The notes under the pieces: generated by a model
Seen by the model: only the letters and a program-made list of their open reading frames with translations
What the model was told of the DNA's origin: nothing
Database searches by the model: none
In this document: positions 1 to 13,710 of the stretch, one piece after another
Position numbering within the stretch: the first letter of the stretch is position 1
Layout of the letters: each line of letters starts with the position of its first letter
From: Rhabdornis inornatus
Taxonomy: Eukaryota; Chordata; Aves; Passeriformes; Rhabdornithidae
Length of the DNA: 64,000 nucleotides
Direction: 5' to 3'
Assembly (NCBI GenBank): GCA_013397075.1
Contig: VWZS01000164.1
Location: 1-64,000 of the forward strand
Made by a program: the position numbers and the translations under genes

Positions 1-141
1 GAGTTGTGTTTCCGTGCCAACCATCTCTGAGGCAGCTCGAACTCCTTCATAGGCGGCCAAGATCTCCTTCTCTGTTGGAGTGTAGTTGGCCTCGGACCCT
101 CTGTAACTTCGGCTCCAGAATCTTAGTGGTCGGCCTCGCGT
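1..141 (-). pseudogene. Endogenous retrovirus pol fragment (RT/RNase H region), partial
   Basis: Read on the minus strand, this stretch has one stop-free frame running to the window edge. It contains RFWSRSYRGSE followed by YTPTEKEILAAYEGV. That pattern is typical of the retroviral pol connection between the reverse transcriptase thumb and RNase H, where an aromatic residue, then TP.EKE.LA, precedes the RNase H core. In the virus this part of Pol links DNA synthesis to degradation of the RNA template. Homology stops at about base 141 and the frame reaches a stop at 169-171, so the upstream RT part is missing: this is a truncated copy, not a gene. The rest of RNase H, integrase and any LTR would lie left of base 1, outside the window. 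CpGs are denser here than in the flanking DNA. The family is not assigned; recognition rests on the motif alone. Confidence 0.8.
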
Positions 142-2835
142 CTGAAAAATACATTGTTTCCTCACCTTTCATAATTAAGCATATGAAGATTAGGATATGC
201 CTCTAGTTTTGTACATCTTGAACATATTAAATTTCTCTGTGGGGTCATATACCATGTTTTCCCTCTCTTGTCTGCTCAGTAGAGCTGTACAAGTGAGCAA
301 ATGGGTTGTCTATATGAAAAACAAGCCTGGTATTTCTTAACTTCGAAACTATTCAAGTTGCCAACATTCATCGCAAATTATTTAACTTTACAGTAGCATT
401 TTCTGTTCACAGTCTTTATACATCTGTTAAATACAGTGATCCTGCTTTACGAATAGCTTTTAAAGGGATACAAATGAGATTTTCTTTGCTTGTTTAAGTC
501 TCACTTACTCCATCTCTACCCATGTTAAGGAGTCTCAGTCTAAATGGCATGCTGAGGAGATACAGAGAAATAGAAATAAAGTAACTAATCTATTTTAAGT
601 TACACCTCCTTCCAGCTTCTAAGCAGGTAAATTATAATGAGACTACCTTTCATATCAGTAAAGTGGCTATAATTAGACCTAAGTGACTGCAAGCAAGCCT
701 GAGTCACAGTTCCTTAGACATTGCTTCTTAATTTGGCACACTTTCAAATTTACCTGATCATCACATCTAAGCTTCATATCATCACATCTAGACATTGCAC
801 AAGAGCTACAAAAAAAGGTGAACCGTACCTGAAGCTTTCAACCATGTTTGCCCTTAGCTGTAGGGAAACAACTCTTTCCCTTCCCCACACAAGAGGCATC
901 AGAGGTGCAGATAGTTAACGCTGTGGCCTTGGTAATAGAGCCCAAATAAGATTTAGTGACCATATTTTAACAGTAAAAATAAATAAATTGTGAGTTATAG
1001 GACAACAAGAAAGTACTTTGTCCTAAAAAAAATAAAAAAATAAAAAAATACAAATAAATTTTAAAAAAATTTTGAAAAATTAAAAAAAATAAAAAATAGA
1101 AGAATGTCAAGTATTCTTTTCTACTGCCTTTTTCTACACTGATGGATCTATTGTACATTGTCCTGGAGACAGCCTCAGAGAATGATGTGAGCTACAAAAG
1201 GGCTTCCCAAAGTGTTTGTATTTTATGTGGGTAATTTCATTTTTCTGGTTTAAAATGTGTTCTTAGAAAGAAGTGTAGTGGGATGGGCAGATGTCACAAT
1301 GCAGGGAGGAAAGTGGTTAAAGTAGTTTATTGCTAAGTAAAAAAACAAGAATGCAAAACAATGAAATTTTATTCTCCAGAATTGTACCCTGTCCTAAAAG
1401 ATTTGCAAACTCAGTTCATTGCTGGTGTCCATCCGATGCCTTTTTCTCTTTAGTCAATTCTTGGTTTTTTAAAGTTGTGTTTGCTCAGAGAAGGTCTGAT
1501 TTATCCCATGTGAAAAGCAGAGATGTACAGCTGTGCATGTCTGGCAGCCCAGATGACCTTACTTGACTATGAAAATGTTGGTGTCTCTCAGGACTTCATG
1601 GTTTTAAATTTTTGAACTAACACATTTGAAGCTTTATTTAGTGACCTAACTCATCCTTTTGTATTCCAATCCAAGTTATTGGTTCAATATTTCAAAACAC
1701 AACAGTGTACACACTGACTAAACATAACACTGAATCAGAAACTCAGCTTTAAGCAGATACAGCCATCCTTTCCAAACTGGAATACTCCTGATTTACTTCA
1801 GTCTGTTTTGCATTAGTTCTTCAGTGTGCTACTGTCTCAAATACAGAAAAAAAACATTTATCTAACCAACTTTTTGAAAGGGTAAATATGTAACTTGAAA
1901 AAAGCCCAAATACAGAATCTTCAAAGTTCACCAAGACTTCTTTGTGTTGATATTTATTAAAATCTGAATCCTTTTGAATTAATAGTATGATTCTAAAACA
2001 CGATTTATCCTAATTTTTTTACAAATATTGAGCTGTCTCTCAGCGATAGAACTGTGTTCACAATTCCATGCTGAAGGAATTTTTTGAATTTGCTAAGACT
2101 GTTTTTCCTATATTCAAGCATTCATGTTCTCTTTTAATCCAGAATCTGTTTTTTTGTTGATTTAAAATAGAGATTTGGATAGTTTACTGACTAAATTATA
2201 ATTTAGACCAGTAGTGCTCACCATTTTATGATCTCAAATATCTCTCAAGCTGTTTTTTTTTTCTTTTGACTTTGATAAGAAAGAGGGTTTTTTTAGTTAT
2301 TGATAACGTGTTACTTACTTTGCAACACATATAGCAGCTTCCTTGAAATGTAGCGTGAAGAACACAAGTTCATGGTGGACGTCATGTGACAGGAGATTAA
2401 ATTTTGAGCTGCCTTTTGAGTGCATGAGGGAGAGAAGAGGACCTCTGAATTTAGCAATCCCAGTCTCTAATAACTGTTAGAAAAATTGATATGAATCAAA
2501 ATTAACTATGCTCCTTGCCAAATGGTGAGGCATATGACTGCACATTAGCCAGGAAATGGATGATTGTGTACCTTAAAGGATTCTCTTTTATTTCCATCTC
2601 TGTAGACTGGTTCCACATTGGAGTAGCTCTATTGTCTGGGTGGGAAAAACATGTGATTTTCACTGATGTAGTTTACATGGGTGAATATCATAACACCTGC
2701 ATAGTCCAGTCCTCTGGTAACATAAGTGGGAACCTTCTCTGTCACTACAGCTGCACGACTGTAAAACAGCACTCAGAGGTATGACATTTATTTCCCTGTG
2801 AAACCCTTGCAATTCTCTTGCCTGAAAAGCAGGGC
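142..2835. other. Unique AT-rich DNA, no gene seen
   Basis: I see no recognisable gene or repeat family here. Bases 1021-1108 are an A-rich low-complexity tract broken by T and C. The open frames present (for example 1330-1566 and 2515-2784, plus strand) are short, resemble no protein I know and have ordinary AT-rich composition. Confidence 0.6.
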
Positions 2836-2885
2836 ATTTTCTCTATTGCTTTGCTTTTTCATTTTCTCTATTGCTTTCCTTTTTC
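2836..2885. repeat. 25-bp tandem duplication, two copies
   Basis: Bases 2836-2860 and 2861-2885 are adjacent 25-bp copies of a pyrimidine-rich unit beginning ATTTTCTCTATTGC. They differ at one position (G in the first, C in the second). This looks like a simple local duplication by slippage. Confidence 0.9.
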
Positions 2886-3238
2886 ATCTCCTACAACACA
2901 GGGAAATTTCTGGAAACAATACAGTGCTCTGGAAACTGAGATCCAAGCAGCACAGGTTTTAAGAGAAATAAATAGTCCCTCTTTTCGTTTATATTTGCAA
3001 ATACATATTCTAAGAAGAGAGCAAGGTGAAAGGAGATAGATGATGTCTTCCAGATGACAGCTTTCTGGATGGAATCTGAAGTATAAAGCAAAAGAAAATT
3101 TTCATTAACATTCAGATTGCATGTCATTTTGATTCACACTCCCTAAGCAAGTTAATTTGGGCCGCAGCCAACCTTCTTACAGTGTGATGACAACACAACA
3201 AGCTTCACCGCCTCTTTTCATTGCTAATGATTCCTTGA

Positions 3239-3643
3239 GTGACAGTCGTGGTCTCTGAGCTCGGCAGGACTCCTCACCCTGCAGCGACCTGCAGTATCAG
3301 AGCTGCCTCTGCCCTTGGCCCCCGCTGGGTTCTCTGCTGCAAGGACATTCTACCACGTCAGGACGACAGCAAAAAGGGGGTAGATATGCTCAGGACTGCA
3401 CTCAGAGAATTGTATGCTTTCTGTGCATGTTGCTGTGGTATAAAAGCCACAGTGGGTCATCTGATCTGCTCCCAGTGCCTCCACCCTTTCAAACTAAACA
3501 GAAAAGGAACAAAGCAAAAAAATCAACACTGGCTTCTTTGTGAAAATTGTAACTGTGACTTGCTTCCCTCTCAAATGGAATTGTGGAAGCTCAACACTTG
3601 CCAAGTATTGCAAATTGTTGATTGTCACTTCAAGTTTTGCTAG
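3239..3643 (+). other. Cysteine-rich open frame, coding status doubtful
   Basis: This 134-codon open frame starts at GTG. The first ATG is codon 50, so a eukaryotic product would be about 85 residues. The interesting part is a CSQC at residues 77-80 and a CENC at 101-104, a spacing of about 20 residues that resembles a zinc ribbon, with a further cysteine cluster at 62-66. The DNA at 3237-3360 is more GC-rich than its surroundings. Against a gene: no known family is recognisable, no convincing splice sites or promoter frame it, and an overlapping minus-strand frame (3494-3706) is also open. Most likely chance. Confidence 0.2.
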
Positions 3644-6600
3644 CATGGGAAATATTTTGCCCACTTGCTCTTCTGTATGGGTGCTATAATGTCTGATGCA
3701 TTTCAATCCCTTGCCTCTATGGTAGCAGTTTATTCTGGGGCCTATTCAGCTGTCTACATGTAAAGGGTAGTTATTCTAATAATTCTTGAACTCATGTTCA
3801 TAAAACACAGGAATGCTTTGGAAATCCTAAATATATGATTGCTTATTTCCCTGTTGAGAGAACCTGGGCATCTTATCAGGGTTTGGAAAATCTAAATTTA
3901 TGTGTAGGTTACAAAGAACTCTGTAAAACTATCCCTCAAGAGACTGAGTCTTACTGGAGGGCTGCTGCAGTACCCTCAAAGTTAATGGAGATGCATGGGT
4001 GGTTTATGATCTTTGGATTGCTTACATATATACAATGCCCCCCAAATCCCATTAATTTCAATGGAATAATACAGTAAGTGTGAAAAAAAAAGTCTCTAGA
4101 TCTGCAAATATTCAATGCTATGGGGAATAGATGCTTGGTTGAGCATTTTTTAACTGTGTTGAGAGTTCTGGTGACAAGAATAGAGACTTGACTAGAGCTC
4201 CAGCACAGGAGTGATGAAATAGGGAATATGTTCACACTCATGGTATCTGTAAAAATGGAGAACACTTGTTTAAGAGTCTTCTCCCTGAAGTTCTCATTGG
4301 TTGTGCTGATTCTGAAGCTCAAATATAACTTGTTTACTAGTAAACTAAATGGTACTTGGACTTATTCCCTGGACCTAATAATAATTGCTTCATTACTATA
4401 GTCCATCCTATTTTACCTTCCACTATATGAGTAATCTGCATGGACCTGCTAAGCATGGTACTTGGGCCATGCTTAACTCACTATCTGTCTGAGGGGGTGC
4501 AAGTAGCCCAAAAAGCTGTAAGGTGATGCTCTAACAATTTAAGCATACAAAGAAATTGAATTCCAGTACTCTTAGGGGTATTGGTACAATGGAATTTGCT
4601 TATGTGTATGTGTGTGGGTACATACACACAGACATGTATTAGTGTAATGGTGAAAGCAATAAGGAGAATAAGAAAGGAGCTTAGTAAAGGTGAGGACAAT
4701 GTGCATGTCTTGGTTGAGTGTGATGTCTGAGGGTTCTCTTCTACTTGTTAGGGAGAATCAGCCCTCCTGTGCCTGTGGAAGCATCATGAGTTTTTGATGT
4801 GCTGTCAGTAATAATAGACAACCAGACCATTTTTTCCTCTGGTTGCTTTTACTATGAATTTCCCTGATGGCATGACTGGTTTCACAAGTTACAGGCATCT
4901 TTGGAAGCTGTGTCTGTTTGCTTATAAAAGCTAGGGACTAAGTATTATGTAGAACACCCACATGAACTACCTGGGAGGTCCACTGAGAGCCAAGGACTTG
5001 TATTTAAGTATAAAAATACCTTGAGCACCGACTTTGTAAATACAGGCAAATGAATGAGCAGTGGAGACTCATGAGATCATATTTTTGCCATGTGGAACAC
5101 AATCATGTTTCAAAACCTTTGCTTTTCCAAGTAAGAGTGTGCTGCCATCCTTCTACTCCTTTACTTCTTTTATATCTGGCACAAACAGCAGGATGTTTTG
5201 GCTTCATATCTGGAGTAAGAAGCAAAGGTGGAGCAGCTCCAGTGTCAACACACAGAGACAGATTCAGTACTGAGAACTGCTACAATTTATAGTCCTTTCT
5301 AGCACAAAGCAAGATCTGTGGAGCAGTTGATTATACATTATATTTCAGTCATAAAATACTACCCATAAAAACACTGTTAATAGTGAATGAAAGATATTGT
5401 TTTGTTTGTAATAAGAATTGTGTTTTATTTGTGTTTGAGGAAGGAAGGCCATATAGGAGTAGTTTGGACATTTCCACTGTTCCTAGGCAAGGTCATGATT
5501 TTTCCACATATAATCTATACTAAAAGTGACTATGGTCTAGGTAAAATCTATGTAAAAGTGACTGTTCTTACTACATTTGGCCCTGCTCCAATCTTTGCTG
5601 TGCAGTTTCCTTATTTAGAATTGAGGGTTTAATTTTGCAGCTTCTTTAATTTTCTTTTTGATGCAAATATGCATAAGCCATTTCTGTGTGCACAAGAATT
5701 TTAGCATAATAAAAGCCAATAGGGTGAATCTCTAGTTACTGAACAGACCACAGATTTCATCCATTTTATATCAGGATCTGAAGTGTGGATTACTTAAAAA
5801 TGCATTTATTAAGTCTGACCTACTTTTTAATCTTCAGCATTTTACTGTGGTTTCTTTACAATGTGGGGAGCTCCAGGATCTGCATGCTTCTGCCTGTTCA
5901 TACTCAGGTTGCTTTTGTCAGTATAAGGAAACAATGTTCATTTGCAGTAGGCAATATCTCTCAATAGACTGTCCTTGAGGCTGAGAACTGGCAATTCCCC
6001 AATTCAAGTTTTGCTGGTAATGCTGTCTTAGGAGGGTTGGTCATCTTTTCTGAAGCTTTCTATTTGCAAACTTTGTGTTTCAAGTGCTTATATTTGCAAC
6101 TGTGCTCAGAAAAACTGACTCTGGGTGATGCTTGTCATGCTCAACCTCTTCTCAAACCAAAAATGTGCAGAAACTGATTTACTGTTATCTCAAAATAGTA
6201 GCAGTTTTCATAAGTCTTACAAAAAATAATTACAGTATGAATGAGACAAGTACTAGAATTATTGAGAGGGGAAATTAATATTGGCAGTCCTTTGCCTTCT
6301 CATTAAAATCAAACAGAAGTAATAACCAAAATTTAAAAAGTGTGACTAGAAAAAGGAAAACAGTTATTAAGATTAAAGAAAAGACAGTGATAAGTATTTA
6401 AGGTGATGAAATAGCAAATAAAAGAAAGGAGAGACCAGATAGCTAGTTGTTACTAAATGTGATGCAAAAGCAAAGTTCAGCAAAATAGTATGCTGATTTG
6501 AGATGTGTCTTAGACATTTAAGTAATAAGAAGATAGCATCTCTTAGACAAAATACATTTTTAAGCACTTAAGCCTGTATATTTTTAAGCACTATGAATTA

Positions 6601-9600
6601 TATCACTTTTGCCTAAAGACTGAAAGACTTACTGGATATATGCATCCCACAATGAAAGTAGCTGATGCGATGTTCCTTCTCCTTTAATGGAAAATTATGA
6701 TAGAATGACAGTCTTTACTAGTAATGAACAGATAGAGAAAACAGTTTTGGAAATTAGTTTGTAAGAATATAGCCAAGATGCCTCTATATATGAGATCTGA
6801 GGCTTACCACTGCAGACACTTAAGAGGAGCAAATTTCAAACTTACACACACAAACTATATTTGTTTAAACCATTTCTTAAAGTCTTAGACAATCCCAGAT
6901 TACAATATATACATGCTTAGTATAAGCATATATGCATTTTAGATATAATCCCATTACTATCCTTGAAACCAGCAGTGATTTGTAAAATGGAAAAAAGACC
7001 CTTACTTAGTTCGCTACAGCTCCTCTTTCTGTGTCTTACATACTCTCCCTGGTGCTTCCACATATCTTACTTCTGTAATTTAAAAAAGAAATAAAAAGAA
7101 AAGGAAAAAAAAAACAAAACTCAGAAGCTTCCTAAGAGGATGTGCCTAATGTCGGAGCAAATTGGTTTTGAAAGAAACCTGCATTCAGGTAATTCAATTT
7201 GCCCTTAAGGTCAATAAGGGCAGGTGGAGCTAGATCTGAGGTACATGCTGAACCTCAGCTCTCTTCCTAGAATTTGTTATTTCAGGAAAGGTTATCTGTG
7301 GGCCAGTGGTGCACTTTTATGCAATGGCACTGTTGTTACAGAAACAATGTCCCCTTTTGCAAAAAACCATGAGCTTCAAGAATATTAAGCAAATATCCCT
7401 AAAGAGAATGAATCCATAACATTGAAATATAGCTTTTGGAAGTATCATAGCCCAAAAAATTTGTTAACTTGATACACAATTTGATATGCAAAAAAGTATT
7501 GAGAAGTCTTAGTTAATTTATCTGATTTTTTTTTGTTTTGTTTTCCCTGTTTCCAGCTGTTATTAGCTAGCTGGCCTGCCTGGATTTTAAATGGTGAGAG
7601 TTGAGAATAGTTTGCTCTTAGCCTTGCATTGCAGGGCTGACAATATTGTTCACTGTGTGAGACACTGTCAGCCTTATTTCCACCATTCTATGGGTGAGCA
7701 CTTAATGTATTGTGGATCAGCAACAGTGATGTCAACTGCTAACCACATCTACTTTTCTGGCTGTTGCTTATGGTTTCTCACTGATCAAAGACTTTATTTG
7801 AATCTCTGCTTGACAGGAGCAAGCCAAGAAATGACGTAAAAGCTTTGTGCTGCCTCAGAAGTAATACGATATTTCCTTTAGATATAGTGCTATCTCTAGC
7901 TTTCACAGGTACACTTGTTTCCATAGAAGAAGCTATGCAGTGAAAAAAATGTAGGATTTAACTATCATGGTGAGATATAAAGCCCAATATAGGACATATG
8001 CTGAACTATAAAGAGGTTGCACTGTAGCATATATATTTAAATAGACTGAGAGCTCATTCTCATGAAACTGCTGTTCATTGGGGCTGCACGTTAACAACAT
8101 ATGCAACCATCAAAGCACTTCTCAGCTTGCTCATTCTGACACAGGGTATGTGGCAAAGATGCAATCTGGTCCATAGTAAAAGTCAATGTATTTGCTAGGA
8201 TGCAGACATAGCAGTTTGGTTATGACTGCATGCTTCATTGTTCACAGAAGAAACGTGTCAAGTGTGATTGCATTCTTCATGCCTACTGTGAGGTTTTCAA
8301 TACTTGAAATACGTTTATTTCTTTTTTATGGTCTTATAATAGAATAGTGTGTTTTTATATTTTAGTATAAAGTGAAAAACTTTTGCTCTTTGTATCATTA
8401 TTTTATAGCTACTAGTGAATTTTGAAGCAGACAGCTGTGTGTTTATTGCAGTGGGGAACAGAAAATCCTAGGCCATGGTACTGCAGTTGAGTGGTAATTA
8501 GCAACCAAACTTCTTCATTCTGATAACTAAGAATCTATTTCACAATGATCCTTATGAGGTGATATGGTGCCTGGAAAAATTACTTTGTTTGTGTCTCATA
8601 TATTTTCTAAGCCAATAAAACATTACTTTTTATTAAACTCTTTTTTAGAACTGTTCCTGAATCAATAATTTTACAGTTTGCTTTCTACATTTATGACTGA
8701 GATAAATCAAAGTCATGTGTTGCATACACAGAAGTGGAAAAGCTGAGTTTGACCACAATGTAACAGTGAGTTACTTATTAATGGCAGCAAAGAGATTGCC
8801 TGAACTTGAAAGCAATGTACCATTAAGGGGAGAATTAGGACCCTGATTTCATGCATGTACTTTGCTGTGGTCTTTTAGAATTCATTGTGTTTATGTCAAG
8901 ACCTTGAGAATGACTAATAGTTTATTTGCTTTCTGTCATGCCAATAATTTTGTACTAATAGTAATTTTGATACCTTGAAAGACCCTTTTTCTAGAGGTGC
9001 AGCTCCATGACAGTTTATAAGCTTGGGACTCTATATAACTGTCAGGCCCGTGTATTATTTTGTGTAAATCAAGAATTGAATGGCCTAATTTTATAGTTTC
9101 TGTCACAAAATGGCATAGGATATAACACCTCAATTTTGCATATTTTATTCATTTATCCATTCTCTACAAGAATACTCTGCTCTCTGTGTTATCCTTTATT
9201 AAAAAACCCTCTATTTTGCACATGAAAGTTTATGGATATTTTTCAGGGGTTTTTAATAAATCTTGAGAAGTTCTCATTACTTGAGAGTTAGTAATTTAGA
9301 TTCTTGCTCACTAGATTGTCACAGTACAACAGCAGAAGCCTGGCTAGCAGAAGAGGCTGTTGTTTCTTACCTCAAATATGACTCAAAAAGATTTTATCAG
9401 TGAAAAGGCAGAAAATGGAAAGTTGCATTGGAAATCTTCCAAAAAATAAAATAATATAGACTTCATTAAAGGGATAAGCATCCAGAGCAGTTGCTCTCTT
9501 TTTTTCTCTTAAGAGACCAGCGGGAAGAAGAAGAAAACTTAATTATGTGACAGGGCAATTCCCCCAGTATCCAAACAGAAGGGAACAAATATACACACAT

Positions 9601-11023
9601 TCCTATTTTTTCCCCTGAATTCATCACTCTTGCACCACCCTTTGATTTTTGTTAGAAGCCTTTGTGGGAAATTGCATTTTAAATTCTTTCTTAAGCATAA
9701 AATTGGGATGGTGGAAGGTTCTGCTCAGCAGAACATGCCCTAGACTTCAAAAGTTAGGATCAGTGATTCTGTTGTTTTCATGCACAGGTGGTACAGAAAC
9801 ACAATTAATTTATCCCAAGCAGGTCAGTGGGCTGATGATGGAGGGTGTTCTGGAGAAAGCTCCCCTACTGCTTCTTGCTGGGTCAGAGTAACTCCAGAAA
9901 TGTAATCCTCTTGAGACCTAATATGTGGTCAGTACTGGGGATGAGAGAAAGTTTTAATAGTTTTATAGGTCCCGTTTTTTAAAACACTGCTGTATTGGAG
10001 AGTTTTTAAGGGATGCACATAATATAATTAATCCCTTCCCCTGCCATGTGCTGCAGGTCATTGGTTCTTTGCTCAAGGCCATGCTAAAAGTCCCAGTCTT
10101 ACCCTCAGTAAACTTCAAAATAGTTTGCTCTAATAGGAATGAAGTCTTCCTTCCTAAGAAACAATTCTCAAATTCAGGAGAATGTCCTGCAGGTCTGAAA
10201 AGCTCCCTTTGTGAAGATTTTTCTGCTTTGTTATGGTATGCTAGGGTATATCAGACTGGGAGGTTCAGGCTGTAGAACAGAATTTTCCAAGCTCCTGTCA
10301 GATTAAAACCTCATTTGTAGTAAATGTGTCCAGAAAGGAAGGGGAAAGAAAAACAAACTAAATAAAACCATATAAACTATTTTTAAACACAAAAGTAAAT
10401 AGCAATAATAACTCCTCAGAAGCTGTATACAGTTTCAGCTTCCACTTGCTCAGAATCTCTGTCTAATCACTGACTAAAACTGCTAAGCAGAGCACAGCTG
10501 TGAAGGAGATAGCAAAAAAAGGAGAGCTTAAAAAACAGTAGAGTTTGTGCTGGAAACTTTGGCTTCCAGTTGGATTCCTGGGTCACTTTACCTCTGTCTA
10601 GTATTCAGGTCACAATATGTTAGTGGAGATAGCAGCAAAGAATCTTCCTTTGCTCTTAACAATGATTTCTTTGCAAAAAAGCTATTTTGCACCTATGCCA
10701 GTGAGGAAAAACATGCCAAAGAAGCAGAAAGCTAATTGACAAGCAACTAGGCTAATTTGAGTACGGGATACCCAGAATAGTGTTACGCTCTTTACTCCTT
10801 GCTTGCTGATTATGCAGAACTCTACAACCAAGAAGACTGAAGTTACCCTTCTCTTCTGCTAGGACCCACACCTCAGTGCCTTAATTCCTTATCTGAACTA
10901 ACTCCAGAGAAATGCATTACTGAAAAGAAACTGAGAAGCATGTTTTCATATGGGTCAACTAACTGCTTAGTCTCTTATTTCTAAAGGCAAACAATCTCTT
11001 GAACTTGCCTATTTAAAATAAAC

Positions 11024-11059
11024 AATAGGATATCTGATAAGAGAATAGGATATCTGATA
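11024..11059. repeat. 20-bp tandem duplication
   Basis: The 16-mer AATAGGATATCTGATA occurs at 11024-11039 and again at 11044-11059, a period of 20 bases, giving just under two copies of a local duplication. Confidence 0.9.
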
Positions 11060-12078
11060 TAGCTTTAAGGAGATATATTAAAGAGCTGGATAAAAGGTGT
11101 ATCTTTGTTCAAGATGTACCTGAGCCAGGCAGACAGTTTAGATCCCTACATTTTGGAGTAATAGTACATGTTTTCTTCAAAAGGCCTTGCACTCCTCATT
11201 CCCTCCCAATGGAGGGATGTGACCACCACTCTTCTTAATTATGACCTGATAGAAAAAGGGAATCGTGAGGAAAATTCTTATTCTATATGCTTTTCTGAAA
11301 TAGTCATAGCCCTTAAACACAGCTCTAACACGAGTGTATGTGCCCCCATGTCTTCAAGGAATAGTCTTGAATCTTTCACGAGCTGATCCATAGTCTCAAT
11401 TATGCTAATCTTTCCTCACCCCCTGAAAATCAACCATGAATGAAATGCCTTTGTAAAAGTACTTTCCCTATAGATTGAATTTGATTGTTGTTTTATTGGT
11501 CTGAGAAAGAGTAAAGATAGACATAAATCAACATATCCATTCCATCAGGCATCCAGATATTTCGTACCACTAATGAAATTTGGTTTAAAAACCCCCAGCA
11601 TGCTCATCAAAGGTATAGTCTGCATTGATCCTTTTTAGACGGAGTGTGTATGACACATTCTAATCTAGATCATAATCTAATCTACAAATTTTAGCCTAAA
11701 TAATTTTATGATTCTATACTTCTATAATTTTGAATCAGACTTATTATATGTGGACATGTGTAATTTGATGGTAACTGGTCCAGGATTTCTCAAGTGGTTA
11801 AAAACCTTCATGTCAAACACATTTGAGATAATTTGACCATTTTATCATAAATTAATAAATACAAAATAAATCAGAAAAAAGATCTGTTTCTGATAGGACT
11901 TTAGAAACATTCATGATTTGCATTTGGACTTTTACAATATGAGGCATATTCGCTCTATCAATATAAATATCTCATGCCTCCATAACTATTAAATCCTGTG
12001 GTAACAAATCAAATTCAAGATCCTTAGTACTAGTGGGAACTGAAAGAAAAAGGCAAAGAAAGAAAAAGGAAGGAAGGA

Positions 12079-12079
12079 N
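12079..12079. other. Single ambiguous base (N)
   Basis: A lone N lies at the right end of a purine-rich tract (12040-12080, mostly AAAG/AAGG). Elsewhere in this window single Ns mark contig joins, so this may be one too. Confidence 0.9.
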
Positions 12080-13194
12080 ACCATCATCACACATCCTTCA
12101 TTAGTTCATCTCTATTTATCAAATAAATCAATACAATATTACTGTAAAAATATTTTCATGATCACCCTTTTTGGTATATATTAGATCTGGCAGGTAATAA
12201 TTATTTACAAAAAGATTCAAATATGAGTTCCATAGCTTGTGTTAGTTGGCTGAATTTCTTAAAGAAAAAGAATTCATGTTCTAATATAGTTATTAAAAAT
12301 ATTCTGTGTTGTGATAGTCTTTCTCTACTTCTGAGGCAAATTTTCAAGTCTTGTTTTAGTCAGGGGAGCTTTTTGTAGTTACACAAAGTATAGATACAGT
12401 GTTTGCACATAATTTATTTTTAGTAATAAATAGGCTTTTTAAAATTCAGTGAAGGAAAAATAAATTAAATGAAAATTGAACAGATGAAAAAACAGAAGCA
12501 GTTACAACAGTTGAAAGCAGCCTTTGCTACATTTTTGGAATTTTGTGATAAGTTTAAAAAGAACAATAGATTTACCCAGAATAGCTCCAAAACATCTGTG
12601 TATATGCTTACCAATTATTTAAAATCATTATATGTTTTGTAAATTGCTCTACCTACAAATATGGAAAATGGTGTTGGACACAGTGCTGGAGTCTGAAGGC
12701 AAGCAGATTGACATACACCCAAACACTGAAATAAGACTTTGCTTCCAGGGAAAATATGTATCTTTTAATGCTGACTTAAATATTTTATGTTCCCATACTA
12801 GTGAAAAAAATTAATTACCAAACATTTTCTTCTTTTAGACATACACCTCAGGTTTAAAATGCTTAAAATATAAACAGGAAAATGAGATGTGCTACATATT
12901 ACAAAAAAAATTTTACCGAGTAACAAAACCTGGTGAAAGCAGTCAGAAGTCTGAAACAAAGACCAAAAAGGCAGAATGTAAAATAAAATAAATTACTTTT
13001 CTGTCCTCTTCCTGTATATGGTATCAGTGTTTTATCATGACAAAGTTCTGACTTGTGGTCCTAGTTCTCAAGTTTAACTTCAGCTAGGATTTGAATTCCA
13101 GTGCTGTTATCCTGTCAGTGGTGAAGGCCAGCAGCATACTGGCTCACGTTTGCATGAGCACAGGCAGTGTACTGGGGTAGGGCTTGCCCTTCCT

Positions 13195-13710
13195 TCCCTT
13201 GCCACTTAGACTACACCTGGGAGCAGCCTTGGGCCCCCAGTTCAAGAAGGTCACTGAAAAACTGGAGTTCAGCAGAGGGCACCAAGATGTTTGGGAATCT
13301 GGAGCACTTGTCCTGTAAGGAGAGCCTGAGAGACTTGGCTTGTACAGCCTGGAGCAGAGAGGGGCTTCAGGGCACCTAAAAGGAGCTACCCTGTGGCAGT
13401 GGGGGGGATATCAAGAAGACAAGTATTTAGTGAAGTGTGTAGCAGGAAAACAAGGGTCAGTTGCTATAAACTGAAATAAGGGGAAGTTCTGAGAGTAAAT
13501 ACAGAAAAATGTCCACTTTGAGCGTGTTTAGACAAGAGACCAGGCAATCCAAGGAGCTCCAAGATCTCTGAGCTCACAGTTCTCCAGGACATGGCTAAAC
13601 AAAGCTCTAGGTAGCATAGTCTTAATTTGGTGCTGATCTTGTCTTGAGGAAACACTTGAACTATTTGACTTCCCAATGTCCCTTGCAACATAAATTGTCC
13701 TCTGTCTCTA
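13195..13710 (+). mobile_element. CR1 LINE fragment, 3' end, diverged
   Basis: Remnant of a CR1 non-LTR retrotransposon. Landmarks in order are the 'acacctggga..ca..cttgggc' block near 13210, 'aactggag' then 'gggcaccaagatg' near 13260-13290, 'ctggagcacttgtcctg' near 13300, and 'gagcctgagagacttgg..tgtacagcctggagcagag' near 13320-13360. These match the end of the CR1 reverse transcriptase reading frame and its 3' UTR. It finishes near 13690 with a degenerate 'gtcccttgcaacataaatt', the usual CR1 3' end motif. No stop-free coding frame remains. The 5' part is missing, as is normal for CR1. The high divergence points to an old insertion. Confidence 0.75.

Larger units (their letters stand above)
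3644..13194. other. Unique AT-rich DNA, no gene seen
   Basis: About 9.5 kb without a recognisable gene or repeat family. Open frames are all under 125 codons and AT-driven. Small items: a 20-bp tandem duplication near 11024, purine-rich DNA at 12040-12080 containing a single N at 12079, and scattered homopolymer runs. Old, decayed repeats could be present that only an alignment search would show. Confidence 0.55.

Noticed and set aside
6..206. 66-codon plus-strand frame
   Set aside because: It is the antisense shadow of the retroviral pol fragment read on the minus strand.
2515..2784. 89-codon plus-strand frame followed closely by a GAG|GTATGA splice-donor-like sequence
   Set aside because: No convincing upstream acceptor, no recognisable domain, and the donor match is weak.
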